From positions 410,956 through 422,214 of the forward strand of contig FJUW01000020.1 of assembly GCA_900074885.1 (NCBI GenBank): a stretch of DNA of 11,259 bases. Reading direction: 5' to 3'. Below, piece after piece: positions 1-8,205 of this stretch; position 1 is the first letter of the stretch; each line of letters opens with the position of its first letter. The position numbers and the translations under genes are program-made. Below the pieces are notes generated by a model, which was not told the DNA's origin, ran no database searches, and saw only the letters and a program-made list of their open reading frames with translations. Source of the stretch: Rhynchosporium graminicola. Its lineage: Eukaryota; Ascomycota; Leotiomycetes; Helotiales; Ploettnerulaceae.

Positions 1-420
1 AAAGGTAATACTTTATATTTATAGGATCCGAAGCGGGTTCGGAAAGTAGTATACTCCTCGGATTCAGGGTCTATATAAATATAGTTAAATACTACTCGGA
101 TATCTAGTTTAGTAAAGATTACTACTTTAGATATACGAGTTAAGAGCTTATCGATCTTAGGTATTAAGTAGGAATCCTTTCGAGTAATCGTATTAAGCTT
201 ACGATAGTTAATATAGAAGCGTAATCCTTTATTAGCTTTCTTAATAAATAGTATAAGTAATATAAAGGGACTTTAGCTAGATTCGATAAACCCCTTATCT
301 AAGTTTTCTATAAGGTACTCTTTAGTTACTTATAGTTCGTCTATAGATTACTAATATAAAAGCGAATATACGTTAAGTAATAGTTCTTCTAGAATAATAT
401 TTATAATTATATAAGCGATA
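1..420 (-). pseudogene. Reverse transcriptase, N-terminal half (Ty3/Gypsy pol relic)
   Basis: In its functional form this enzyme copies the element's RNA into DNA. The minus frame whose codons start at 119, 116 and so on reads the classic Ty3/Gypsy fingers and palm entry: a leader with EYLIENLDKGFIESS (about 320-277), then GLRFYINYRKLNTITR (about 228-180), then FTKLDIR (116-96) and the stretch YIDPESEEYTTFRTRFGSYK (about 80-20), running off the window before the YxDD catalytic motif. About four TAA/TAG stops interrupt roughly 140 codons; no TGA was seen. Several positions that are normally Cys, Asp, Pro or His are Tyr, Asn, Leu or Ser here, as expected after C-to-T change on either strand. 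The family call rests on the LDIR, TTFRTRFG and YRKLN blocks. It is the 3'-most visible part of the element, downstream of protease. Confidence 0.9.
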
Positions 421-959
421 TAGCAGAAGAATATTAGAATCCTACTTAGAAAAGGCTTCCTTAAGGGTATAGTACTATTCCGGTAGCTTTTTAGCTATAA
501 GTTATTCGGTATTAGGATCCTTAGGAGAGTCGCTATTTAGATAGTCTTATAAGAGGTAATCTATCTTATAGATACTAGTAAAGAATAATTCGGAACTTTT
601 ATATTTTATATTAAAGTAAAAAGCTATAATACTAATTTAGTAAATCGGAACCGGTTTCTAGATCCTTAGAAGTTAAGAGGGATACTTATAGTAAAGTTTC
701 GGTATAAGTACCTTTCTCGATAAAGTCGGAGCGGAAAAGGGTTCGGATTCCTTAGCGATAAGCGGAAATAAGTTAAAAGGTAAGGATAATATATTAATAT
801 ACTATATTACTACTATTTAGTATAATTAGTATTAGTCTAGCTAGTTTATAGCTAAGTCCCGCGTATTAGTATCGATTTAGTAAGATTAATTAATATTAGG
901 TTTACGAGATAATAGAGTTATAATTATCTCCTTATTATATCAGAAGATAGCTAGATAGC

Positions 960-1290
960 ATTCCGACTATAGTAGCTTATAGTAGAGCGTATCTAGCTTA
1001 ACCTGAAATTATCGTATTTATTTAATACTAATAATTATATCTTATTATCCTAAATCGAAGAGAATAAAAAAGTAGTTATAAATACGCTTACTATTAATAG
1101 AAAGGTATAAACGTATAAAATAAGTAATATAAGTTCTAATAGACTATTAGAAACTATATATTAGAATAGAATAAAGTAATAGCTCGATTTTAATACTAAG
1201 GGCCTCTAATAGTCGTCTAGTAAGAGTACGATTAATAAATAGATAACTGTTCACTCCGGTATCGATTAGGCTATTTATAGAGACTCTTAG
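960..1290 (-). pseudogene. Retroviral-type aspartic protease region of the Ty3/Gypsy pol relic
   Basis: The protease normally cuts the Gag-Pol polyprotein. On the minus strand the frame that includes 1263 reads LIDTGVNSYLFINRTLTRRL, so the Asp-Thr-Gly active-site triad is intact at 1263-1255. It is followed, after some broken codons, by a FDLG-type stretch and a lysine-isoleucine-arginine segment near 1060-1000, matching the strand after the flap in retrotransposon proteases, where a DxILGMxW-like block is usual. In-frame stops are TAA or TAG. The region lies between the Gag zinc knuckle (1524-1565) and the RT leader (about 420), which is the normal place. Its phase differs from that of Gag and RT. 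The outer limits are approximate, and the 430-960 linker to RT holds nothing I can assign. Confidence 0.75.
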
Positions 1291-1499
1291 CTTATTTATA
1301 CTAACTATAGTTAAGTATATAAATTACTTACTTCTTATTAGGGAGTTAAGATCTAGATTAGAGAGATTATACTTACGTAAACTTAGGAAGGAGTTTTTAC
1401 TTAGGCTTTATCGTTTCTCTCTAGTATTAGTCTAGATTCGGAGGGTACGTTTTCTATTACTTCTTTAGTTACTTAATCCTCTTCCGGAAATTTATCGAT

Positions 1500-2340
1500 T
1501 AATTAAACTTTAGGCGAGTTAGAGTAGTCTAGCTTAATATAACTAAGCTATTTATAATCGTAATACTTAGGAGGTTCTCTAGTCGAGGTAGCAGGGCGTT
1601 TTAGCGCAGAGAGAGTACTAGATTATACTAAGGTAAAGATATATACGTATAGTACAGGAGTAGTTTATCGAGGACCTAAGCTTAAGGACTAATAAGAGGT
1701 AGAACTAGTAGTAGTTATAGTAGTAATAGTAAGCTTATAGTACTATACCTAAGTAGTAGCTTTCTCGGGATAAGTATATTCTGAGTTATAGCGATACTTA
1801 GTATTAAAAGAAAATAAGGATCTAACTATAGAAGCGTAATCCTTATTCTATATTAGTTTAATAATAAGAGTTAAAGCGCGTAAGGATAATATAATCTTAT
1901 CTTATATATAGAAGAACTACTCTTTCTTTTTAACTTTACTTTAGATAGTAGCGCTTTAAAATCGATTACGAAACTTAGCGAAAGTCTCGCATATATAGCC
2001 GGGTTATTATATTTCTAAGTAGTAGAAAGCGTTATAGTAGTTATCTTCCTCTAAACTAGTAAGAAAGTTCTCCTCTAATAAGGAGATTATTTTATCGCTA
2101 GTTTTAAACTTATTAGTAAGGTACTAAAGCGTAAGATACTCTTTAGCTAATCTAGTAACTAGCTCCTATACGAGAACGCGCCGGGAGAAGTCCGTAAGGT
2201 AGTAGTCAGCGTTTATAGCTAGCTAGTCTCGTATCGATACTCTTTATTAGAGGAAAGTAGAGTCTAATCTATTATCTAGGAGTAAGATCTTCTTAGTAAG
2301 ATAAGACTTCTTAGGGCGTAACTCTACTGATTCGGCGCCG
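1500..2340 (-). pseudogene. Gag capsid/nucleocapsid relic of the Ty3/Gypsy element
   Basis: Gag forms the particle shell and binds RNA. One minus-strand phase (codon starts such as 2339, 2030, 1859 and 1565) runs for about 270 codons, interrupted by roughly fifteen TAA/TAG and no TGA that I found. The middle part (about 2045-1970) reads FYYLEI, two stops, PGYICETFAKFRNRF, which fits the capsid core pattern of a hydrophobic helix, a Pro-Gly turn and then a FxxF-type helix seen in Ty3/Gypsy Gag. Near the C-terminus, at 1565-1524, the spacing of a CCHC knuckle is preserved but every ligand position is a Tyr codon. A Lys/Glu-rich coiled stretch in another phase near 2695-2640 may be the N-terminal part, displaced by an indel. 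The family call comes from this pattern plus the neighbouring protease and RT. Confidence 0.75.
1524..1565 (-). other. CCHC zinc-knuckle footprint with all four ligands turned to Tyr codons
   Basis: In the Gag phase, Tyr codons TAT (1563-1565), TAT (1554-1556), TAT (1539-1541) and TAC (1524-1526) are spaced C-x2-C-x4-H-x4-C, the nucleocapsid knuckle spacing. TGT/TGC and CAT/CAC become TAT/TAC by the same CpA/TpG change that marks the tract. Seen: the spacing and codons. Inferred: the ancestral ligands. Confidence 0.7.
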
Positions 2341-3059
2341 GGAGAAGGAGATAGTTTATTAGGAATAGTATCTTCTCTCTTAGTACTATATATCGGAATA
2401 GAGTTTATTAGGTTATTAAACTCCGCTATACGCGGAGATTATAGTATTAGTTCTAGTAGGAGAGTCGAAGATAAGCGAGAGACCCTTATAAGGAACTTAT
2501 CTTATGCGGAGATTAGTCTATTTATAGTATCTTCTAGAGAGTTATTCTTTTCCTCTTAGTCCGCTAATTATTATAAGAGGGAATAGATCAGGTTCGAGTC
2601 ACTTATAATAATAAGAGTACTTAGCGATTATACTCTTAGTAAATTTCGCTTTTATTTTCCTTTCTCTCTCAGTTAGTACTTCCTTAATAAGGTATTAATA
2701 TTCTCTAGGGTAAGAGATATTTAGGGTAAGAAAAGGTATAACGGATTAAGTTCAGAGGTAGAGCGAGGGAGATTATATTAAGTTCCCCTAGAACTAGAGG
2801 AGTCTCTAGTTTATTAGTTAAGAGCTATAATAGTAGCTTAAAAAAGAGTATATTAGGGCTATTTCGGCAGCGATACGTAGAAATTAAAGTTCCGGGGTAT
2901 TTATTATACTTTCTTTAAAATCTATCTATAATTCCTTTATACTAAGGGGGTTATTAAAAGAGCGTTAGCGAAGACCTCCTCTATTATACTATTTATAATA
3001 AGCTGAATTAAACCCTGATTTATAATTATCCGAGAGATCTCTAGTATCTCGGCTATATG

Positions 3060-3323
3060 CGAGTAATTATCGAATAACTAACTTAGTAGTAAGATATTAT
3101 AGTAAGCTATCTCTAGCTATCTTAATCTTTTTATTTAATATAATAATATAAGACTTAAGGCGGTATATAAGTAAGAATAAATAAGTAGAGAAGCTAAGAG
3201 CGATCTTATATAGTCTACTATAAAGGAAACAAAAAGATAAGGAAGGAAAAAGAAGAGAGATAGAGTATAAAGTACCTTATATATATATACTAGTACTAGT
3301 CTGATACTATACCGGGTCGGATA
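3060..3323 (-). repeat. Probable 5' LTR (outer part) of the Ty3/Gypsy relic
   Basis: The RIP signature ends abruptly near 3323. On the minus strand the first bases inside are TATCCGACCCGG, which would be TGT... before RIP, the usual LTR start. A TATA box sits about 35-50 bases in, and an AATAAA-like hexamer lies on the minus strand at 3135-3130. Gag begins further downstream, so position and order fit an LTR plus leader. The inner LTR edge, the primer-binding site and the target-site duplication could not be fixed because the other LTR is outside the window; 3060 is only a guess for the inner limit. Confidence 0.45.
3275..3289 (-). promoter_or_regulatory. TATA box of the LTR promoter
   Basis: The minus strand reads TATATATATAAGG here, about 35-50 bases inside the proposed LTR start and upstream of a pyrimidine-rich stretch (minus strand, about 3260-3220), as in an RNA polymerase II start region. 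RIP may have added some TpA steps, so the run could be longer than the original. Confidence 0.45.
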
Positions 3324-5180
3324 CTAATTCTGCCGGGATACCTGTGAACTTAGGCCCTGTTATCTATCCTTCTTCTCATGTGATATTCAGGTGAGCTGTC
3401 GTCACATGTGTAGCACGCGCGTAGGTACTCGTTCAATGTTGTAGGTCTTGACTTCTTTCCCCGTGCTTTGTCAAGATATCCTTGGTGGCAAATGGGTTTG
3501 AGAGAAGCGTCACCTGATACTAGCCTAACTCCTTAAAGCCGAGGATTCATGGCGATCTTTCTGCTTGGCCTTCACCAAGTGGAGTTCTGTACGGAATTAC
3601 AAGGAAGCCTCGAGCGGCTAGGGTAAAACTCGCCTATTATACCCTTGTATGTCAACAGCCCGCTGATTTTCTCATTGCCTGTGCTGAAGTTGGGCTTGCC
3701 ACAATCAACCCTGTCCAGTCTAGTCAAGTACGGAAGAGGGTGGAAGGTGGGTTTCGTTCAGCACTATATCTATACAGGAAAACTATGGGCCTAATTCGCA
3801 TATTTAACACTGTTCTATGGAAACCATTACCTTGCAATTTACCACAGTGGATGAGACCCTCTTTCCACCCCCTTCTGTACTCCACTCGCGCGGCACGAAC
3901 CGGAGGTCTGGGACACCCACTTTCATAGAGGGTTAGGTGATCACGTACTCATCGATTATTCCCAGCCGTTCTGTGGTGGTTGTTTTTATGTTGGATATCT
4001 TACGCGTGGTGGTCATTATGACTGTCAACCGGGTCCACGACATACTAAGCCAAGAAGGCACAGGTAAGCGCCGACCTTATACAAGGTAGCATAACCACAC
4101 ACCGAGCGAAGGTAGTTACAGTCGCTAACAAAATCAGCAACAACGATATGGAATCCTAATATTAAGTGGATATTCGTGATCAACAACTTCAATATAATAA
4201 TCCTGGGAAAATTTAAAATTTTCTGAGCCCATTCGAAAATTTTCAATTCTCGGACTTCCAACAAGGGGATATGTGAGCGCTTAGATTGTAAAGGCTTCCA
4301 TTTTAGATTCAAGCACTGGCACGTGCTTGGCCAGTCAACTGAAGACGCACAGTATGCAGAGATGGGAGAGGCTGAGTGCATGTGACGCCGTGAGTTGTTG
4401 TTCATTAGTATGGCAGGCTCTCGCAATGCTGATGGTTATCTGACGATCGGCCGCAATTGGTACACTTCGTTCCAAGCCCTCTCTGTAAAGTGTAAAGTTA
4501 TGAAGAGTATGATGAGATAAACACTGACCAGACAGATGACCTCCCTTAGAGGAATAGACGAATCCAAGCACTGACCAAATGTCAAAAGTAATCAGTCTTA
4601 ACGATCGTCAGAAACACATGATAGAGGATGACGATGGTATATTGACGCTCCACCAGTCAAGAGACGCCAGGAGTAAGCCACGTGCACAGTCGAATGTCAC
4701 GGAAGAAGCAGCAATAGAGGGGGAATTAGGAAGTAGGAAGAATATATGAAAAGATACAATACTGATTAGAAGATCAGGAGGGCAAGTATAGACTTAGAGA
4801 GACGAGAAGAGGGCGGAGAGGCGGGAGGAAGAGGGGCTCGATCCAAAAAATACTGGAACAAGAGAGACACAATCTGGTGGGCATATTTAAAAGCGTGAAG
4901 AAGGATGTAATTCATTACACCCGGAGGGATTGGATAGTTTTATACTGAAACTGCCCTTAGTAATTGAATATAGGGGCTAGTGAGTGGAAGTAGGAATTGA
5001 TTATTTTCGGCGGAATCGTTTGTTGTGAGACTTAGGCGATGCTGACGAAGAAGTATGGCGGCCTGCAGAGATGCACTGCCACATCCCAGCTTTCTTACTC
5101 CGCAGTACGGCGTCGTTCCTAATAACCCCTTCCGCAGTCCCATTCGGCAATCTGCTAAGGTGTAATCATGGAGGTATACG
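3324..5180. other. Non-RIPped single-copy DNA without a recognisable gene
   Basis: Base composition returns to normal, with abundant CpA and TpG. Short ORFs occur on both strands (for example 3740-3928 plus, 4025-4426 minus, 4335-4571 minus and 4940-5281 minus), but none shows a recognisable domain, signal peptide or codon pattern that sets it apart from chance, and they overlap one another. I found no tRNA, rRNA or repeat array. The stretch is probably intergenic or holds long-decayed sequence; small introns could hide a gene from this reading. Confidence 0.5.
4796..4836 (+). repeat. Purine-rich (GA) tract
   Basis: About forty bases are almost entirely A and G on the plus strand, hence a CT tract on the minus strand. 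CT tracts are common just upstream of fungal transcription starts, so this could mark a minus-strand promoter, but no convincing minus-strand gene follows. It may simply be low-complexity sequence. Confidence 0.4.
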
Positions 5181-5459
5181 ATCAAAGAATCAGCAAGTTC
5201 CATGAGCGAGCAGGGCGACGCCGATGTTTTAGCCTTCAGATCAGATCCAGCAATCGATACAATCCTTGAAGGTTCGTTCAATTGCGTCTTTCGAGTTGCC
5301 CTACTGAAACAAGAGACGCTTCAAGCAGGCCATACTACATGGATCGTTGTGGCAAGTTCTATTGAACACATCTATGACTTTCGCGCAGTATGCACGATAC
5401 AAAGCCACTTCATAATTTTTATGATTTTGATCTCTGAACCGTTATATATCTCTCGTTAG
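5181..5459 (+). pseudogene. Possible N-terminal fragment of an aminoglycoside-phosphotransferase (APH)-like protein
   Basis: The plus frame is open from after a TAA at 5163-5165, with ATG at 5202, to TAG at 5457-5459 (85 codons from the ATG). Residues about 23-32 read EGSFNCVFRV, and a few residues on comes TTWIVV. The glycine-rich turn plus strand (GSFNxVFRV) followed by a strand with Trp resembles the nucleotide-binding N-lobe start of fungal APH/choline-kinase-like proteins, which go on for 300-450 residues. Nothing of the rest (HGD-type catalytic loop) follows: the frame soon becomes hydrophobic and ends. If the resemblance is real this is a truncated fragment or a first exon whose remainder I could not trace; the next 3' feature is on the opposite strand. 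The match is short and may be chance. An overlapping minus ORF (4940-5281) looks no better. Confidence 0.25.
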
Positions 5460-5501
5460 ACTTGACCAAATTCTTCATAATATAAGAACACTTCAATAAA
5501 G

Positions 5502-5885
5502 CTAGACATTCGTAATCCGCCAGTTGTCGAGCACGAAAGTGATTGAGATTATCGTAGAGGAGATGCTTGTATGTTTCTCCGCCGCTCGAACACGCTCTGT
5601 TACCTCATTTGCCGCCTTCTCCGCATCCACTTCAAGTCCATATGATCTGTCGAGATAGGCTGAGAGCTGAAGGTGGGGTGGAGGCTTTGGTGGTGGGCAC
5701 TGATGGCTGTGAAGCCGAGCGACAACCTTTCCACACTGCTTACAGGCGGCCTTTGTCTTTAGACACGACTTAACATGTTCCTGTAGATACCCAGTATTAG
5801 TTGACCTACACGCAATACGGGCAGATGACCTTTGCTTTCGGCATTGAGGTCCTTGGGTGTAGCGATGGCCCACCGAAGCACGCAA
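5502..5885 (-). CDS. Small ORF with tandem C2HC-type zinc-finger motif (gene or gene remnant)
   Basis: This is a 127-codon ORF in the non-RIPped island. Residues 48-63 read CKQCGKVVARLHSHQC, a C-x2-C-x7-H-x3-C finger. Exactly 22 residues earlier the same pattern appears as C26, H37 and C41, but the second Cys position (29) is Thr, so the first finger looks incomplete. A proline-rich linker (PPPKPPP, about 64-71) and a charged helical tail follow. The layout recalls TRAF-type or C2HC finger arrays that bind proteins or nucleic acid, but no family can be named. The start is uncertain: the same frame continues upstream for about 97 more codons (6188-5898), broken only by one TAA at 5897-5895, so this may be the 3' part of a longer gene with a nonsense mutation, or the stop may lie in an intron. 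No promoter is evident. Confidence 0.35.
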   Translation of the reverse strand: MRASVGHRYTQGPQCRKQRSSARIACRSTNTGYLQEHVKSCLKTKAACKQCGKVVARLHSHQCPPPKPPPHLQLSAYLDRSYGLEVDAEKAANEVTERVRAAEKHTSISSTIISITFVLDNWRITNV

Positions 5886-5894
5886 GCTAGAATG

Positions 5895-6188
5895 TTAGTG
5901 AGAAGCCCGCCAAAGCACGCCCAAATGGCGTGCTTTGGTGTGCCATGTCGCTGCTTGGCATGGGAACCAAACGGGGCGGTGATGGCAGGCAGAATTGCCT
6001 CTGGTTCGAAACACAGATTGCCGTGCGGGTCGATACCTCGCACCGGAGCGAGTGACGATCTTGGTGAAAGTCGCCCCACACGTCTGAGTACGAATGGTCA
6101 CATGGTATTTCCTCGGGAACTGGTCGATAGTGGCAGATGAAACACTCGTATTTACCACTAACAGATTACAAACGTTGCCCAATTGCAA
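5895..6188 (-). pseudogene. Possible upstream part of the zinc-finger gene, in the same frame
   Basis: This ORF is in phase with 5502-5885 and separated from it only by its own TAA stop. Its 97 residues are basic, with scattered Cys and His (for example TCGATF near residue 37 and an SACHH stretch near residue 72), but no complete finger. A different minus frame across 6150-6050 also reads Cys/His-rich (KYECFICHYRP), so frames here may be shifted by indels or introns. I cannot tell which frame was the coding one. Confidence 0.2.
5910..5938. repeat. Perfect 12-bp inverted repeat (hairpin, 5-nt loop)
   Basis: CCAAAGCACGCC (5910-5921) is followed after CAAAT by its exact reverse complement GGCGTGCTTTGG (5927-5938), and the stem can continue through a G-T wobble to 5908/5940. 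A smaller stem, TGCCA (5941-5945) with TGGCA (5956-5960), lies directly beside it. The stem is GC-rich and falls inside the upstream ORF of the zinc-finger region. Function unknown. Confidence 0.85.
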
Positions 6189-7190
6189 AGGATTTCATCA
6201 ACCTATAGTATAGATTGAAAGTAAACCAAGTTTGCACGTCTTCAGAACGTCAAATTAATAACGTAGCATCCTCTTGTTCAGCCTTCCAGATCAAGAGCTA
6301 TGCAGGATGAAATAGAATCTGGATGCTTCACTCCTAAGACACGAGGCTGACCTTGTACACATTCTTCCACGAGTATTGCTCCTGCGTTCTAGGATATCCC
6401 GGCTTAAAATTGTGCTTCACTTCAATCATTACCGTCTAAATTATATCCACATTAATAGCTACATCCTAACAAGGTCTCTATCCCGCCATCAATCCATTGT
6501 TTCTTTAAGGACGTTTTGCAAAGCCGCGCTGTCACCACACAACCTCGAAAACCATAAGAACATCTGATTTTTTATCGCATCGGTGAACACAATGTCAAGT
6601 TCACAAATCCCGAATGTGGAGTCTGGAGTCGAAGTTTCTCCATGATCCCCAGATTTGCAAAGCCACAAAAGGTGGCATTTATAATACTCCAGTAGTCCTT
6701 CTGAAAATATTGCAACTTGGCAGGGAGTCGACCTGTTCCAGACTAGCCATACACAAGAACTAATAAAGGACCTCACCCCCAATCATTGACAGATCTGACG
6801 TATCCTCGAGGTACACAGACTATCTGTGCGCACAGTCCAAGAAGAGCAACCCATGCATCTTACTTCACGTGCGAAAGGCGAGTGCTGACTTGCAAGTAGA
6901 ACATCGACGTGGCCTTTTATTCTCTTCTGGGCCCTGTTCGCCTGCTGATTATTCAGATAACGGTCCAATTCAAGTCTGATCTGAAAGCCCCGGTACTATA
7001 TCAGATAATTGTATAGCGGGATAACACCATATATAAGAGTACCTAAGGTCATGAAAATCGAGGAATCAGCTGCGTAATATATCAAGATATTGATTTTTAA
7101 TTATGATTTCAAGTATAGTATTTGGAGAATCCCACCCCTAAGCTATCGTATCAAAATTAAAGTCAAAAGCTTACTCTCTGTTATTATCAG
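6189..7190. other. Non-RIPped DNA and transition to the right RIP tract, no gene seen
   Basis: Composition is normal up to about 7060 and then grades into the RIPped tract between about 7060 and 7190. Short ORFs (6376-6567 plus, 6489-6782 minus, 6783-6968 minus) have no recognisable motif. The minus-strand readings are somewhat protein-like, but frame changes and stops prevent a call. No RNA gene was found. Confidence 0.45.
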
Positions 7191-7204
7191 AGTTCTAGGA
7201 CCTA

Positions 7205-8205
7205 CGCTCGGCTTTATATATAAAACGGATACGCGGAATCAGCCTTCTTAGGGATACCGCTTACGTGAGGAATTATTACTAGTCTGATTAGCTAATAATC
7301 GTATACCTCCTACTTACTCCTTACGTTCATTAGACTCTTAAACGACCCTTCTAGAGTATATAAGAGAAAATCGATCGCGTCCTAAGACTATTTATTATTA
7401 TCTAGCGTGAGGTAGTAGCGGGAAAGTATCATTTCTTCTATAATTTCGGCTAATATTAGAAAATCTAATAGGACCTATAAGACTTTTAGGCTCTCCCGTA
7501 GGCTATTATACTTCAGATCTCGAGGATCTAGGACTTAGGCGAGTAGATAAGTAAATATCGTATTCTATATAAAAGAAAAACCAACTAATTTTAATATCTC
7601 TATCTAGAGATAACTAGATATTATCTTATAAGAGGTCTCTATAAGAAAGCCTTAGCGATAAGATATAAGTAAGGCCTCTAAGTGTCTAGTATTATTAGCT
7701 ATTATCTTACTTTTAAATAGGAGTAGTATATTACTTCACTAAGTATTATCGCTATCTCTCGCTCTTCAAGATCGTATTTATCGAATTATAACCGCGCGAA
7801 GGAAACGTATAGATATTCTATAATAATGAAAATCTTTTTATCGTAGGAATATATCTCTTTAATAGCTACGTTATTCGGATGTTTAATATATAAGAGAATT
7901 AGTAGATCTCCTAGGATTTCAAAAGTAGTAATCTCTCGAATATTAGTAAGCTAGAAGGACGATACGTTACGTAAGGTTAGTATAGCTTAACTAGTACGTC
8001 GAATATAGCTATAGTCCTTCTATGGATCTTTAAGTAATACCTTTAGTACTCTTCTGATCTTCCCCGGGTTTATTATATTAGTCAGATTTAAAGGAGTTTT
8101 ATTAATAGCACCTGATTAGTAGCCTAAGAAGGCCTGAACCCTCTGTAAATAATAAAGTACTAGTTGATTTATTATATTAATTACGAAAATGTTTACTTTC
8201 TGTCC
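7205..8205 (-). pseudogene. RIP-destroyed protein-kinase-like gene
   Basis: The first part (8205 to about 7710, one phase, five TAA/TAG stops, no TGA in about 165 codons) reads like a Ser/Thr kinase N-lobe and hinge. A helix-like TFEILGDLLILLYIKHPN includes the KHPN turn at 7884-7873 that follows the C-helix. Then come YSYDKKIFIIIEYLYVS (hinge IEYL at 7821-7810) and YDLEEREIAIILSEVI (7776-7729), the usual E-helix start. A one-base shift near 7710 moves to a second phase, open with TAA/TAG interruptions to about 7205. It contains KLVGF (7591-7577), where a kinase has the strand and DFG loop, and later SxDAIDFLLYTLEGSFKSL, like the C-lobe helix before the final Arg-containing segment. The HRD loop is not readable. 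Closest in flavour to fungus-specific STE/PAK-like kinase-domain proteins. All protein calls are by eye. Confidence 0.6.

Larger units (their letters stand above)
1..3323 (-). mobile_element. RIP-degraded Ty3/Gypsy LTR retrotransposon, 5' part (truncated by window edge)
   Basis: Seen: on the minus strand, in the order expected for Ty3/Gypsy, are an LTR-like end (near 3323), a Gag capsid-like region and CCHC knuckle (2339-1524), a protease DTG (1263-1255) and the N-terminal half of reverse transcriptase (about 420 to 1). The whole tract is depleted of CpA/TpG and rich in TpA, and its reading frames are interrupted by TAA and TAG but hardly ever TGA, which is what CpA-to-TpA RIP does to Gln and Trp codons. 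Known: RIP acts on duplicated DNA in ascomycetes. Inference: one element, inserted in minus orientation, whose RT core, RNase H, integrase and 3' LTR lie left of the window. Gag and RT are in the same phase; protease is in another, so either a programmed shift or later indels separate them. It cannot encode working protein. Confidence 0.88.

Noticed and set aside
2591..2602. GGTTCGAGTCAC resembles a tRNA B box
   Set aside because: The bases on either side do not form a T stem and no A box or acceptor stem is found upstream; it lies inside the Gypsy relic.
3740..3928. 62-codon ORF considered as a small secreted effector
   Set aside because: No signal peptide, few Cys and no supporting context beyond lying between RIPped tracts.
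4025..4571. Two overlapping minus-strand ORFs considered as one gene
   Set aside because: No domain recognised, different frames and no clear splice signals; the Cys-containing C-terminal part looks like chance.
6002..6011. GGTTCGAAAC resembles a tRNA B box
   Set aside because: Neither strand gives a five-base-pair T stem, and no cloverleaf can be drawn.
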